NCBI GenBank assembly: GCA_017526525.1
Contig: JAFXRG010000005.1
Span: forward strand, 34,944-98,943
Direction of reading: 5' to 3'
DNA length: 64,000 nt
DNA from: Clostridia bacterium
GTDB lineage: Bacteria; Bacillota; Clostridia; Christensenellales; Aristaeellaceae
Shown here: positions 8,379 to 17,234 of the stretch, in pieces
Position numbering within the stretch: position 1 is the first letter of the stretch
How the letters are laid out: every line of letters begins with the position of its first letter
Program-made: the position numbers and the translations under genes
The notes under the pieces: model-generated
Seen by the model: only the letters and a program-made list of their open reading frames with translations
Told to the model about the DNA's origin: nothing
Database searches by the model: none

Positions 8379-9335
8379 ATGAGCAAAAAAGAGAAAGCAG
8401 TGACCCTCCACATCCGCCGCAGCACGGGAGACTGGGTTTTCGACATCGCACTGATTGTTTTCTTCTGCGTTTTTACCTTTATCTGCATTTTCCCCTTCTA
8501 CTATCTGCTGATCAACACCATTTCCGATAACGATCTGGTCACCAGCGGACGGGTCAATTTCTATCCCCTGGTCCGGAACGCGGAGGGGCAGGCGGTTTTC
8601 GGAGCGCATTTCAGCAATTACACCGCCCTGCAGAACGTGCAGGACCTGGGAAGCAGCGTTATCGTGACCGTGTCCCGCACGATCCTGGGCACGGCGCTGA
8701 TGGTGCTGACATCCGCCTGGGCGGGGTACCTGGTGACCAAGCAGAAAATGTGGAAACGATCCTTCTGGTACCGTTTCCTGGTGGTAACGATGTATTTCAA
8801 CGCCGGCCTGGTTCCCTGGTACATGAACATGCTGATGATGGGCCTGACGGACAATTTCCTGGCCTACATCATCCCGGGCCTGGTGGCGCCGTACAATATT
8901 ATCCTGGTGAAGACATACATCGAATCCATTCCGGCCTCCCTGGAGGAAAGCGCGGTGATTGACGGTGCCTCCACGGTGACGGTGTGGCGGAAGATTATCC
9001 TGCCGCTGTCCATTCCGATCCTGGCGACGATTGCTATTTTCGGCGCTGTGGGAAACTGGAACTCCTTCCAGGACTCCCTGCTGCTGATGAACAACCGCCC
9101 GGACCTGTATACCCTGCAGCATCGGCTGTATATTTACCTGAATTCCTCCAGCAACCTGGGGGCCATGATGAGCCAGGGCGGAACCATCAGCGAGCAGGCC
9201 GCACAGAGCATGCTGAACCAGCGGGTAATCCAGTATACCGTTTCCATGGTCAGCATTATCCCGATTCTGCTGGTGTATCCGTTTATGCAGCGCTATTTTG
9301 TGAAAGGCATCATGCTCGGCGCGGTGAAGGGATAA
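8379..9335 (+). CDS. YtcP-type carbohydrate ABC transporter permease
   Basis: A 318-residue membrane protein of the second-permease type of CUT1 importers. There are six predicted membrane segments, the first being IALIVFFCVFTFICIFPFYYLL. The EAA-type loop reads LEESAVIDGASTVTVWRKI followed by ILPLSIPIL. It forms the channel with the permease at 6877. A GGGAGG ribosome site lies just before the ATG. Substrate specificity rests on the binding protein at 9372. Confidence 0.9.
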   Translation: MSKKEKAVTLHIRRSTGDWVFDIALIVFFCVFTFICIFPFYYLLINTISDNDLVTSGRVNFYPLVRNAEGQAVFGAHFSNYTALQNVQDLGSSVIVTVSRTILGTALMVLTSAWAGYLVTKQKMWKRSFWYRFLVVTMYFNAGLVPWYMNMLMMGLTDNFLAYIIPGLVAPYNIILVKTYIESIPASLEESAVIDGASTVTVWRKIILPLSIPILATIAIFGAVGNWNSFQDSLLLMNNRPDLYTLQHRLYIYLNSSSNLGAMMSQGGTISEQAAQSMLNQRVIQYTVSMVSIIPILLVYPFMQRYFVKGIMLGAVKG

Positions 9336-9371
9336 AAAAATATTGATAAATAAAAAGGAGGAAATGGAAAA

Positions 9372-11135
9372 ATGAGAAGGATCCTGGCAACCATCCTGGC
9401 GGTCATGCTGGCCGCAACCCTGCTGACGGGCATTTCTGCGGCAGCGGCGGAAGACAAGACCATCTATGACAAGCTGGCGGAGATCGGCGTTTACGACGGC
9501 GAGCCGATTACCATCAACGTCTACAGCCAGCTGGCCAACTACAGCGGCCTGCAGGGCCACTGGAGCGCAGACCTGCTGCTGGATATGTTCAACGTGAAAA
9601 TCAACATTATTCCGGATTCCGACGGCACCTATGCCACCCGGATGGAGAGCAAGAACCTGGGGGACATCGTGGTGTGGGGCGCGGACGGCGACCTGTACAA
9701 GGACGCGGTGAAACAGGGCCTGCTGCTGGACTGGGAGGAAGACGGCCTGTGCGAGGAATACGCACCCTATATCTGGGAACACTACCAGACCGCACTGAAC
9801 TCCAACCGGGCCAAGAGCGGCGACGGCAAAATTCACGGTTTCGGCCATAACGTGGCCCTGAGCGCCGGCAGCCATGAAAACTTCTTCTATACCTGGGACC
9901 TGCGCTGGGATCTGTACAAGCAGCTGGGATATCCCCAGGTCAAAAACCTGGACGAAATGGTTGAGCTTTTCAAAAAGATGAAGGAAATCTGCCCCACGGA
10001 TGAGAACGGCAACCCAACCTATGCGGTTTCCCTGTGGCCGGACTGGGACGGCAACATGGTCATGTATGTCAAATCCCTGGCCACCGCCTACTACGGATGG
10101 GACGAGTTTGAACAGGGACTGATCAGCACGGAAACCGGTGAATTCCAGGGCTGCCTGGAGCCGGACGGCATGTATATCCAGATGCTGAAATTCTTCAATA
10201 CCCTGTACCGTGAAGGCCTGCTGGATCCCGACTCCTCCAGCAACACCTTTGACAAGATGAGCGAAAAGGTGAAGGCCGGCGGCACATTCTGGAGCATCTT
10301 CAACTTTGCCGGTTCCAGCATTTACAATACAGCGGAACACATGGCGGAAGGCAAGTTCATGGGCACCATGGTGCCCGATGAGGGAACGCCCATCTGCTAC
10401 GGCGCATCCACGGCCGGCGGAAACCGCCTCTGGACCATCGGCGCGGACGCGGAATATCCCGAACTGTGCCTGGCGATCATTGATTACCTGGCAACGCCGG
10501 AAGGCAGCCTGACCATGTGGTACGGCCCGAAGGGCATGACCTGGGATTACAACGCGGAAGGCGGCGCTTATTTCACCGAGCTGGGTGAGCTGACCAACAA
10601 GGATCCCAAGCACGACATGACGGGCACCACCCTGATCGGACCGCGGACCGGCAAGGAGTATCCCCAGAACGGCACCTACAACGACGGCGCGCTGCAGATC
10701 AACAACACGACGCTGACCGCCAGCCAGCTGAACCCGGACAGCACGAAGCAGGAAACCCTGGACAAGGAAGGGTGGGTCAGCGTGGTGAACAGCTCCCTGA
10801 CCCCCATCCAGCAGGACTGGTGCACCTGGTCCGGCGTGGACACGCTGCAGCAGTACCTGGAGAACCATCCCTACAAGATGATGCTCTCCAGGGGAAATTA
10901 TGCTCCCGGCGAGATGGATTCCGAGCTGAAAGCCAAGAGCAAGATGATCATGACCTCCGTGAAGACCTACAGCTGGCGGGCGATTTACGCCAAGAACGAC
11001 GGGGAATTCAACTTCCATGTGACCACCATGATCAACGAATGCAAGGCCAACCGCTACGACGATTATGTGAAGTGGTGCGAGGATGAAGCCGCAAAATGCT
11101 GGGCGGCCCAGCAGGAACAGGCAGCCCTGAAATAA
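9372..11135 (+). CDS. Extracellular solute-binding protein of the sugar importer
   Basis: A 587-residue secreted protein of the family-1 type that pairs with LplB/YtcP permeases (usual length 500-580). The signal peptide MRRILATILAVMLAATLLTGISAAAAE has no Cys near the cleavage site, so there is no lipobox. A Gram-positive binding protein normally needs a lipid anchor, so retention must occur some other way or the protein is released. AAAAGGAGGAAA lies just upstream of the ATG. It is the last gene of the importer operon, followed by a terminator. The ligand is unknown; the neighbouring glucanase suggests beta-glucan oligosaccharides. Confidence 0.87.
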   Translation: MRRILATILAVMLAATLLTGISAAAAEDKTIYDKLAEIGVYDGEPITINVYSQLANYSGLQGHWSADLLLDMFNVKINIIPDSDGTYATRMESKNLGDIVVWGADGDLYKDAVKQGLLLDWEEDGLCEEYAPYIWEHYQTALNSNRAKSGDGKIHGFGHNVALSAGSHENFFYTWDLRWDLYKQLGYPQVKNLDEMVELFKKMKEICPTDENGNPTYAVSLWPDWDGNMVMYVKSLATAYYGWDEFEQGLISTETGEFQGCLEPDGMYIQMLKFFNTLYREGLLDPDSSSNTFDKMSEKVKAGGTFWSIFNFAGSSIYNTAEHMAEGKFMGTMVPDEGTPICYGASTAGGNRLWTIGADAEYPELCLAIIDYLATPEGSLTMWYGPKGMTWDYNAEGGAYFTELGELTNKDPKHDMTGTTLIGPRTGKEYPQNGTYNDGALQINNTTLTASQLNPDSTKQETLDKEGWVSVVNSSLTPIQQDWCTWSGVDTLQQYLENHPYKMMLSRGNYAPGEMDSELKAKSKMIMTSVKTYSWRAIYAKNDGEFNFHVTTMINECKANRYDDYVKWCEDEAAKCWAAQQEQAALK

Positions 11136-11142
11136 AAAACAA

Positions 11143-11178
11143 CCGAAAACCCCTTCCGGCACGGGAGGGGTTTTTCGG
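11143..11178 (+). terminator. Rho-independent terminator after the binding protein
   Basis: CCGAAAACCCCTTCC pairs with GGAGGGGTTTTTCGG across a short loop, with an internal T run. It separates the importer operon from the GH5 gene. Confidence 0.75.
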
Positions 11179-11199
11179 AACCGGGAAAGGAAAGGTACC

Positions 11200-12984
11200 A
11201 TGAAAAAGATGATGATCATGCTGCTGTGCGCGGCCCTGCTGGCGATCTGCGGCACCGCAGGGGCGGAGGAAACGGCGCTGCCGGAGGAGCTGACCGCGGT
11301 GGAAATGACCCGCCTGATGGGGAACGGCATCAATCTGGGAAATACCATGGAAGCCTGCGATGCCAGCAACCGGGGCGGTTTCACCGTTGACGTGCCCAAA
11401 CATTACGAAACCATGTGGGGACAGCCGGTTACCACGCCGGAAATGATGCAGGGAATGAAAGCCGCGGGCTTTGATACCATCCGGATTCCGGTGGCCTGGA
11501 TGACCAACGCCACCCATCTGAACCAGGGAGACTATACCATTTCCGGCGCCTATATGGACCGGGTGGAGGAAATTGTCCGTTACGCACTGGATGCCGGGAT
11601 GTTTGTGATTCTCAACGACCACTGGGACGGCGGCTGGTGGGGAATGTTCGGTTCGGACAGCGCCGAAACCCGGGAGCTGGCCATGAAGGCTTATACGGGA
11701 ATGTGGCAGCAGATTGCGGACCGGTTTTCGGACTTTGACAACCGGCTGATCTTTGAAAGCGCCAACGAAGAACTGGGAGCCCGGTTTGATGAAAACTCCG
11801 CGCTGTACTGCCAGGACTCGCTGGCCCACCTGATGGGCGACAACGACCGGTACGCGCTGACCAACGAGATCAACCAGGTGTTTGTGGACACCGTCCGGGC
11901 AGCGGGCGGCTGTAATGAAACGCGCTTCCTGCTGATTGCGGGATACGGTACAAACATTGACCAGACCTTTGACAACCGGTTCCGGATGCCGAAGGACAGC
12001 GCGGAGAAAAAGCTGATGATTTCCGTGCATTACTATGATCCGTGGAGCTACTGCGGCGCCACCACGGCCAAGGGCGCGACGCTCTGGGGCAAAGCGGATG
12101 ACTACCGGAACATGTATGCGACCCTGAGCAAAATGCAGAAATTCACCGGCGCCGGCTATGGCGTGGTGATCGGGGAATACGGAGCGCTGCCGGGCAGCGA
12201 CGGCGTGATGAAGGAAAACGCCCCGGCCTATCACAAGGCCTTCCTGGACTGCTGCGACGCGCTGGACATGACCGGGTGCCTGTGGGACTGCAGCGGATTC
12301 TTTATCCGGCGGGAAGGAAAAATAACGGAGCCGGAAATGGCGGCCGTTTACGCGGGGCGCAACGCAGCGTCCGAAGCGGGGCGGGATTATGCGGAGATTG
12401 CGGCAGCCGGAAAGGCCGCCCTGGAGGCAGCGGCGGATGCGGCGCCTGAAACGCTGCGGAAAGATGCGCTTCCGGTTTCCGCGGACAGCTGCGTGGCCTG
12501 GCTCATGTTCAGCGGCGGCGACTGGGCTTCCAGCTACAGTGTGGGGGACACCTACACACCGGATTCCCTGACGCCGGGACTGGTGCCGACGGACGTGGAG
12601 ATCAAGGGGCCGGGCACCTATACGGTGGCGCTGGACTTTACGGGCACGGAGGCGGGATATGCATCGAATACCGCTTTCTGCGCGGTAGGCATTTCCAACG
12701 GCGAGGACAAATTCCCCGGCTACTGCCTGATGATTACGGAGGTGAAGGTGAACGGGGAAGCCGTGAAGCTGAAGGGCAGGAATTATACCTGCTCGGACGA
12801 CGGCCACTGCACCCGCGCCAATCTGTACAACGAATGGGTGGATATCAGCAGCGCCCGCAGCGGGGCCCGGGTCCTGATGGGGGACCTGACCGGGATTTCC
12901 GCAACCCTGCTGGACCGGGAAGCGGAAGCCATGCAGAAGATCCGCACGCTGGAAGTAACATTCCGGTATGACGCAAAAAAATAA
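11200..12984 (+). CDS. Secreted GH5 endoglucanase with a C-terminal binding-type module
   Basis: A 594-residue exported glycoside hydrolase of family 5, probably cutting beta-1,4-glucan or a related mannan or xyloglucan. The signal peptide spans about residues 1-22. The catalytic domain (about 25-390) has GNGINLGNTMEA near its start, the acid/base Glu190 in FESANEELG and the nucleophile Glu326 in VIGEYGALPG. After an Ala/Glu-rich linker, residues about 425-594 form a module like those of the 5201-6742 protein. The ribosome site is GGAAAGGAAAG. The family is clear; subfamily and substrate are not. Confidence 0.92.
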   Translation: MKKMMIMLLCAALLAICGTAGAEETALPEELTAVEMTRLMGNGINLGNTMEACDASNRGGFTVDVPKHYETMWGQPVTTPEMMQGMKAAGFDTIRIPVAWMTNATHLNQGDYTISGAYMDRVEEIVRYALDAGMFVILNDHWDGGWWGMFGSDSAETRELAMKAYTGMWQQIADRFSDFDNRLIFESANEELGARFDENSALYCQDSLAHLMGDNDRYALTNEINQVFVDTVRAAGGCNETRFLLIAGYGTNIDQTFDNRFRMPKDSAEKKLMISVHYYDPWSYCGATTAKGATLWGKADDYRNMYATLSKMQKFTGAGYGVVIGEYGALPGSDGVMKENAPAYHKAFLDCCDALDMTGCLWDCSGFFIRREGKITEPEMAAVYAGRNAASEAGRDYAEIAAAGKAALEAAADAAPETLRKDALPVSADSCVAWLMFSGGDWASSYSVGDTYTPDSLTPGLVPTDVEIKGPGTYTVALDFTGTEAGYASNTAFCAVGISNGEDKFPGYCLMITEVKVNGEAVKLKGRNYTCSDDGHCTRANLYNEWVDISSARSGARVLMGDLTGISATLLDREAEAMQKIRTLEVTFRYDAKK

Positions 12985-13027
12985 AAAAAAAGATTTCAGT
13001 CCGGAACTTTTCCTCCTTCCGTACGTC

Positions 13028-13036
13028 TGATATAAT
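13028..13036 (+). promoter_or_regulatory. Extended -10 promoter of the SIMPL-domain gene
   Basis: TGATATAAT, a TG-N-TATAAT extended -10 element, lies 40 bases before the start codon. No good -35 box is seen. Confidence 0.6.
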
Positions 13037-13075
13037 GAGGTTCGGAACAGAACCCGGAAAGAGGAGGTAAAACCC

Positions 13076-13792
13076 ATGAAAAATACGATGCGGAAACTGA
13101 CAGCGTTCCTGGCGGCAGCGGTGCTGCTGATGACAGCGTCCTTTGCACTGGCGGATACGAAAATCACGGTGACCGGCAACGGGGAAACCCAGGTCAGCGC
13201 GGACACGGCGATTGTATCCCTCGGCGTAAGCGCCCGGGACAAGGATGTACTGAAAGCCCAGCAGGAGGTAAACCGGGTGATCGCAGCCATTCGCGAAAGC
13301 CTGATTGCCAAGGGCGTGGCGGAGGAAAACATCAACACGGACTACATGAACATTTACGCGATCTATGACTACAATGAGGACCAGGAGCAGATCAAGGCTT
13401 ACAACGCCAGCTCCACCCTGGCCATCAAGGTCACGAAAATGGACGACGTGGGCGCGGTGATCGATGAAGCCTTTGCCGCTGGCGCCAACACGCTGAACGG
13501 CATTACCTTCTCCGCCTCCAATACGGACGAGGCACGGAGCGAATCCATGAAGGCCGCGGTGGCGGAAGCCCGGACCAAGGCGGAAGTGCTGGCGGAAGCC
13601 GCGGGCATGAAGATTACCGGAATCAAGGAGATTTCCGAAGGCGGCGTGTTCAGTTATGACAACACGGTGGGAAACTTCTCCGCCAAATCCATGGATCGGG
13701 AGGAAGCCGCCGATATAACGTATGGAACCGTGGTACAGGCTGCGAAGCTGCTGGTGACCGCCAGTGTGACCATCATTTTTGAGGCAGAGTAA
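13076..13792 (+). CDS. Secreted SIMPL (DUF541) domain protein
   Basis: A 238-residue exported protein. The signal peptide (about residues 1-28, ending SFALA) is followed by a SIMPL/DUF541 domain starting ITVTGNGETQVSADTAIVSLGV, with the usual INTDYMNIYAIYDY and SIxxTDEARSESMKAAVAEA regions. Members of this family form periplasmic or surface oligomers and have been tied to stress tolerance; the biochemical role is unsettled. A GAGGAGG ribosome site lies 8 bases before the ATG. It appears monocistronic, with its own promoter and a bidirectional terminator shared with the gene opposite. Confidence 0.85.
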   Translation: MKNTMRKLTAFLAAAVLLMTASFALADTKITVTGNGETQVSADTAIVSLGVSARDKDVLKAQQEVNRVIAAIRESLIAKGVAEENINTDYMNIYAIYDYNEDQEQIKAYNASSTLAIKVTKMDDVGAVIDEAFAAGANTLNGITFSASNTDEARSESMKAAVAEARTKAEVLAEAAGMKITGIKEISEGGVFSYDNTVGNFSAKSMDREEAADITYGTVVQAAKLLVTASVTIIFEAE

Positions 13793-13817
13793 AGAAACAA
13801 ACGGATTCAAAAGAAGC

Positions 13818-13845
13818 GGGCCGCGTCAGCGGCCCACTTTTCTTT
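13818..13845. terminator. Bidirectional terminator between the SIMPL and GGDEF genes
   Basis: GGGCCGC (13818-13824) and GCGGCCC (13829-13835) form a 7-bp stem with a 4-base loop. T-rich tracts follow on both strands. The stop codon of the minus-strand GGDEF gene lies inside the hairpin. Confidence 0.75.
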
Positions 13846-15682
13846 CAGCTTTGATATTGTACATCAGGACGTCGGCCTCCCGGATGCAGTCTTCCAGGGA
13901 GCGCTTCTGCTTTCGCTCGGAAAGGACGCAGCCCACGGAAAGCCCCAGCCGGAAAGGCTGGCCGGAGGTTTTGTTCCAGTCCTCGGCCGAGGCGAGAATG
14001 TCTTCCTGCAGAAAGGTTTTTTCCCCAGCGGCGATGACGACAAACTCATCCCCTCCGTAGCGCATGATAAAGTCTTCCTCGGAACAGTTTTTCCGCAGGA
14101 TTTCCGCCACGGCGCAAAGGGCAGTATCGCCGGCTTCGTGCCCCCAGGTGTCATTGATGATCTTCATATCGTCCATATCCGTGAACAGCACCAGCGCGCC
14201 GCCGTATTTCCGGATCATGCGGCTGTAGGTCTCCAGCCCGAAGCGCTGCAGGCCGAAACGGTTATACAGCCCGGTGAGGCCGTCATGCACATACAGGTCG
14301 TCCAGCATTTCGTTGAAACGGCGGAGCAGCTCCTTTTTCCGGATGTTTTCAATGGCGATTTCCAGGAAGTTGAAGATGCTTTCGTGCAAATTCATCTTTG
14401 CGGCTTCGCTCAGGCCGTCCATGGCAATATATCCGATGGAATAGGTGTTGTAATGCAGGGGATAGAAGATCAGGAAACGCTCCCGGGAAAGGTAGGGTTC
14501 CGGCAGCAGCTGCCGGGTGGGGAAACGCATATAATTGCGGCTGGCCAGTACCATTTCCTCGCCGTAGTCTTCAGAATCCTGGATCCATTCCGCTTTTTCG
14601 TAATTGTCAAAATAGTAATCGTTGAAGCAAAGAAAGATATCATGGCAGCCGAAGATCGACCGGTTCCGGAGCACCGCGGAGGTCAGGTCCTTCAGATTGT
14701 TGGCCTCAAAGAGCTCTTCAGCCAGCTGGCCCTGCGTCAGGTAGAAGGAACGGAGGAAACGGGTCTGCTGGAAATAGCGGTCCCGGATCATGCCGGGACG
14801 GGAGGAATCCGGACATCCGCAGGATTCAGAGGGGATGACGGCATGCTCCCCGTAAATGACGGAGGGAACCCGCTGCCCTTCAATCATCCCGATCAGGGTT
14901 TCCATGGCCTGGAGATTCAGCAGGCGGTAATCGCAGAAAACAGAGGAAAGCCGGGGACAGGAAAGCTCCGCGCTGTCCAGGTTGTCATAACCGGTAACGA
15001 TCACATCGCCGGGAACGGAGATGTTGTTTTCCTGCAGGGCTCCCAGCATGCCCAGCGCCATTTCGTCATTGGCGCAGATGAACGCGTCGGGAAGCGGCAG
15101 GTCTTCCTCCAGCCACTGGCGGACCGTTTCCGTTCCATCGGTGGTCCGCCAGGTTTTTTCGAGAACCTGGATATCCTCCGAGGAAATACCGTTTTCCAGG
15201 CAGGCATCATGAAAACCGTTCAGCCGGTCTTTGGCTTCGGGGCAGTTGTTGTACAGGTTGCCGGTGAGGTAAACCAGCCGACGGGCGTGATGTTCCCGGA
15301 TGACATGACTGACAATATCCCGCTGGGCCGACCGGTTGTCGTGAACAATGGAGACGCAGCCAGGCAGGGGACACCCGATGGACACGGCGGGAATGCCGGC
15401 CTCGTCAATCCTGCGGACCAGTTCATTCCGGACCCGCTCGAGAATAATCTGGTTTCCGAGAATGACCACACCGTCAAAGGTGTGCAAATCCGGAAGGGAA
15501 AAGATCCGGTATTCGCTTTTGTCCTTGGAATTGTCCTGATCTGTGCCGAAACAGTCAAAAATACGGAGGAACACATTCCGGTGAGCATCCGAGTACTGCT
15601 TCAGGCCGTGAAGGGTCTGGTCGACCAGCTCATAGTTCCAGTCGACGGCAAAATATGCAATCCGGTACGATCTGCCCGCCAA
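13826..15682 (-). CDS. Diguanylate cyclase with a LacI/periplasmic-binding-type sensor domain
   Basis: About 618 residues. The N-terminal half (residues about 5-300) resembles the ligand-binding core of LacI regulators (RIAYFAVDWNYELV, FDGVVILGNQ, NDEMALGMLGALQENNI, VTGYDNLDSAEL) but has no helix-turn-helix and no signal peptide. A linker region (about 330-455) precedes a GGDEF domain with an intact GGDEF motif at about 543-547, so it should make cyclic-di-GMP. The RxxD inhibitory site is not present at its usual position. The start is probably TTG at 15682 with AAGAGG upstream, because the longer frame runs through the promoter at 15726-15754. It is divergent from rnf and likely couples sugar sensing to c-di-GMP. 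Confidence 0.85.
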   Translation of the reverse strand: MAGRSYRIAYFAVDWNYELVDQTLHGLKQYSDAHRNVFLRIFDCFGTDQDNSKDKSEYRIFSLPDLHTFDGVVILGNQIILERVRNELVRRIDEAGIPAVSIGCPLPGCVSIVHDNRSAQRDIVSHVIREHHARRLVYLTGNLYNNCPEAKDRLNGFHDACLENGISSEDIQVLEKTWRTTDGTETVRQWLEEDLPLPDAFICANDEMALGMLGALQENNISVPGDVIVTGYDNLDSAELSCPRLSSVFCDYRLLNLQAMETLIGMIEGQRVPSVIYGEHAVIPSESCGCPDSSRPGMIRDRYFQQTRFLRSFYLTQGQLAEELFEANNLKDLTSAVLRNRSIFGCHDIFLCFNDYYFDNYEKAEWIQDSEDYGEEMVLASRNYMRFPTRQLLPEPYLSRERFLIFYPLHYNTYSIGYIAMDGLSEAAKMNLHESIFNFLEIAIENIRKKELLRRFNEMLDDLYVHDGLTGLYNRFGLQRFGLETYSRMIRKYGGALVLFTDMDDMKIINDTWGHEAGDTALCAVAEILRKNCSEEDFIMRYGGDEFVVIAAGEKTFLQEDILASAEDWNKTSGQPFRLGLSVGCVLSERKQKRSLEDCIREADVLMYNIKAERKVGR

Positions 15683-15725
15683 GAAACAGTACCTCTTTTC
15701 TGTCCGCAAATGGACTTTTTTTCTT

Positions 15726-15754
15726 ATTTTACGTGGTTTTGCGGAACTTGTCAA
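15726..15754 (-). promoter_or_regulatory. SigmaA-type promoter of the GGDEF gene
   Basis: On the minus strand TTGACA (15749-15754), 17-base spacer, TAAAAT (15726-15731). Its -35 box is only two bases from the -35 box of the divergent rnf promoter, so a regulator bound here would affect both. Confidence 0.75.
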
Positions 15755-15756
15755 TT

Positions 15757-15785
15757 CTGACGCTTTTCCTTTACTTTCCTATTAT
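15757..15785 (+). promoter_or_regulatory. Promoter of the rnf operon
   Basis: CTGACG (15757-15762), 17-base spacer, TATTAT (15780-15785), about 100 bases before the rnfC start. The -35 box is weak. Confidence 0.6.
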
Positions 15786-15884
15786 ACTCTGCTAAAATGA
15801 AGAACGAAATTGCGGCGGCGCAAGGGGTATTTCATATGTATAAAAGCCGCAGTGCGGCATAACGTGAAAGGAGTCGGGAAGACT

Positions 15885-17234
15885 GTGAGAAACACTTTTC
15901 GCGGCGGAGTTCATCCGGAAGAGCACAAGGAGCTGAGCCGGGACGCGAAGCTGCGCCAGTTTGACCCGCAGGGAGAAATGGTATTTCCCCTGCAGCAGCA
16001 CATCGGGAAACCCGCAAAAACAATTGTCCAGAAAGGGGATACCGTGCTGGTCGGCCAGCGGATTGCCGAGGCGGACGGCTTTGTGTCCGCGCATATCCAT
16101 TCCAGCTGTTCCGGCAAGGTAAAGGCTGTGGAAAAACGGAGAGTGCTTACCGGCGGCATGGCGGAATGCATCGTAATCGATAACGACCGGGAGTTTACTC
16201 CGTTCGCCGATTATTCCGTCCGCGACGATGAAGGCAACCTGTCCGAAAACGATATCATCCAGAGGGTGCAGGACGCGGGCATTGTCGGCCTCGGCGGCGC
16301 GGGATTCCCGACGCATGTAAAACTGAAGCCGAAAGATCCGGAGGCTATTGAATACGTGATTGCCAACGGCGCGGAGTGTGAACCGTACCTGACCTGCAAC
16401 GATCAGCTGATGCGGACCCAGGCGCCTGCCATCGTGGAAGGCCTGGAGCTGGTCCTGCGGCTGTTTCCCAATGCAACGGGCGTGATCTGCATTGAGGACA
16501 ACAAGCCGGAGGCCATTCATGCCATGGAAATCGCCGCCTCCGGGAAAGCACGCATCAAGGTGCAGGCCATGATTACCAAGTATCCCCAGGGCGGTGAACG
16601 CAGCCTGATCCAGGCGGTAACGGGCATTGATTTCCCGATCAGCAAGCTGCCGGCGGATGTGGGCTGCATTGTCCAGAACGTGGGAACCCTGATGGCCATC
16701 CAGCGGGCGGTGCTGTATCATGAACCGCTGTTCAGGCAGTGCTTTACCATGACCGGCGAAGCGGTCAGTGAGCCCTCCAATTTCATGGTCCGGGTGGGCA
16801 CCTCCTATGCGGAGCTGCTGGAGGCCTGCGGCGGCATCAAACCCGGAACGGAAGCGGTCAAGGCGCTGGCGGGCGGACCCATGATGGGCATCGCCATGGG
16901 CAGCCTGGATGTTCCGGTGCAGAAGCAGAACAACGGCCTGACCCTGCTTGCGGAAGACCCGGTGGCAGAAGCGGAAAAGATGATGACTGCCTGCCTGCAC
17001 TGCGGCCGGTGTACAACGGTTTGCCCGGTGGGACTGATGCCCCAGCTGATGGCGGACGCCGCCATTGCGGGGAACCTGGAAAGGTATGAGAAAAAACTGT
17101 ACGGACTGGAATGCATTCAGTGCGGAAGCTGCACGGTGGCCTGCCCCGCAAAGCGGCCGCTGATGCAGACCTTCAAGCAGGCAAAAGCGGAAATTCAGGA
17201 GAAGAAAAAGCGTGAAGGAGGCGGTCAGAAATGA
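15885..17234 (+). CDS. rnfC: Rnf electron transport complex subunit C
   Basis: A 449-residue peripheral subunit thought to be the NADH-interacting part of the Rnf complex. It starts at GTG 15885 (VRNTFRGGVHPEEHKELS, the normal RnfC beginning) with AAAGGAG upstream. It has the flavin/NADH-type region GLGGAGFPTHVKL (about residue 135) and two 4Fe-4S motifs near the C-terminus, CLHCGRCTTVCP and CIQCGSCTVACP. It is the first gene of the operon and its stop overlaps the next start (ATGA). Rnf couples ferredoxin:NAD electron transfer to Na+ or H+ movement. Confidence 0.95.
   Translation: MRNTFRGGVHPEEHKELSRDAKLRQFDPQGEMVFPLQQHIGKPAKTIVQKGDTVLVGQRIAEADGFVSAHIHSSCSGKVKAVEKRRVLTGGMAECIVIDNDREFTPFADYSVRDDEGNLSENDIIQRVQDAGIVGLGGAGFPTHVKLKPKDPEAIEYVIANGAECEPYLTCNDQLMRTQAPAIVEGLELVLRLFPNATGVICIEDNKPEAIHAMEIAASGKARIKVQAMITKYPQGGERSLIQAVTGIDFPISKLPADVGCIVQNVGTLMAIQRAVLYHEPLFRQCFTMTGEAVSEPSNFMVRVGTSYAELLEACGGIKPGTEAVKALAGGPMMGIAMGSLDVPVQKQNNGLTLLAEDPVAEAEKMMTACLHCGRCTTVCPVGLMPQLMADAAIAGNLERYEKKLYGLECIQCGSCTVACPAKRPLMQTFKQAKAEIQEKKKREGGGQK

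Noticed and set aside
15683-15754. Upstream TTG start for the GGDEF protein
   Set aside because: That TTG is part of a TTGACA-N17-TAAAAT promoter, so the codon would not be transcribed.
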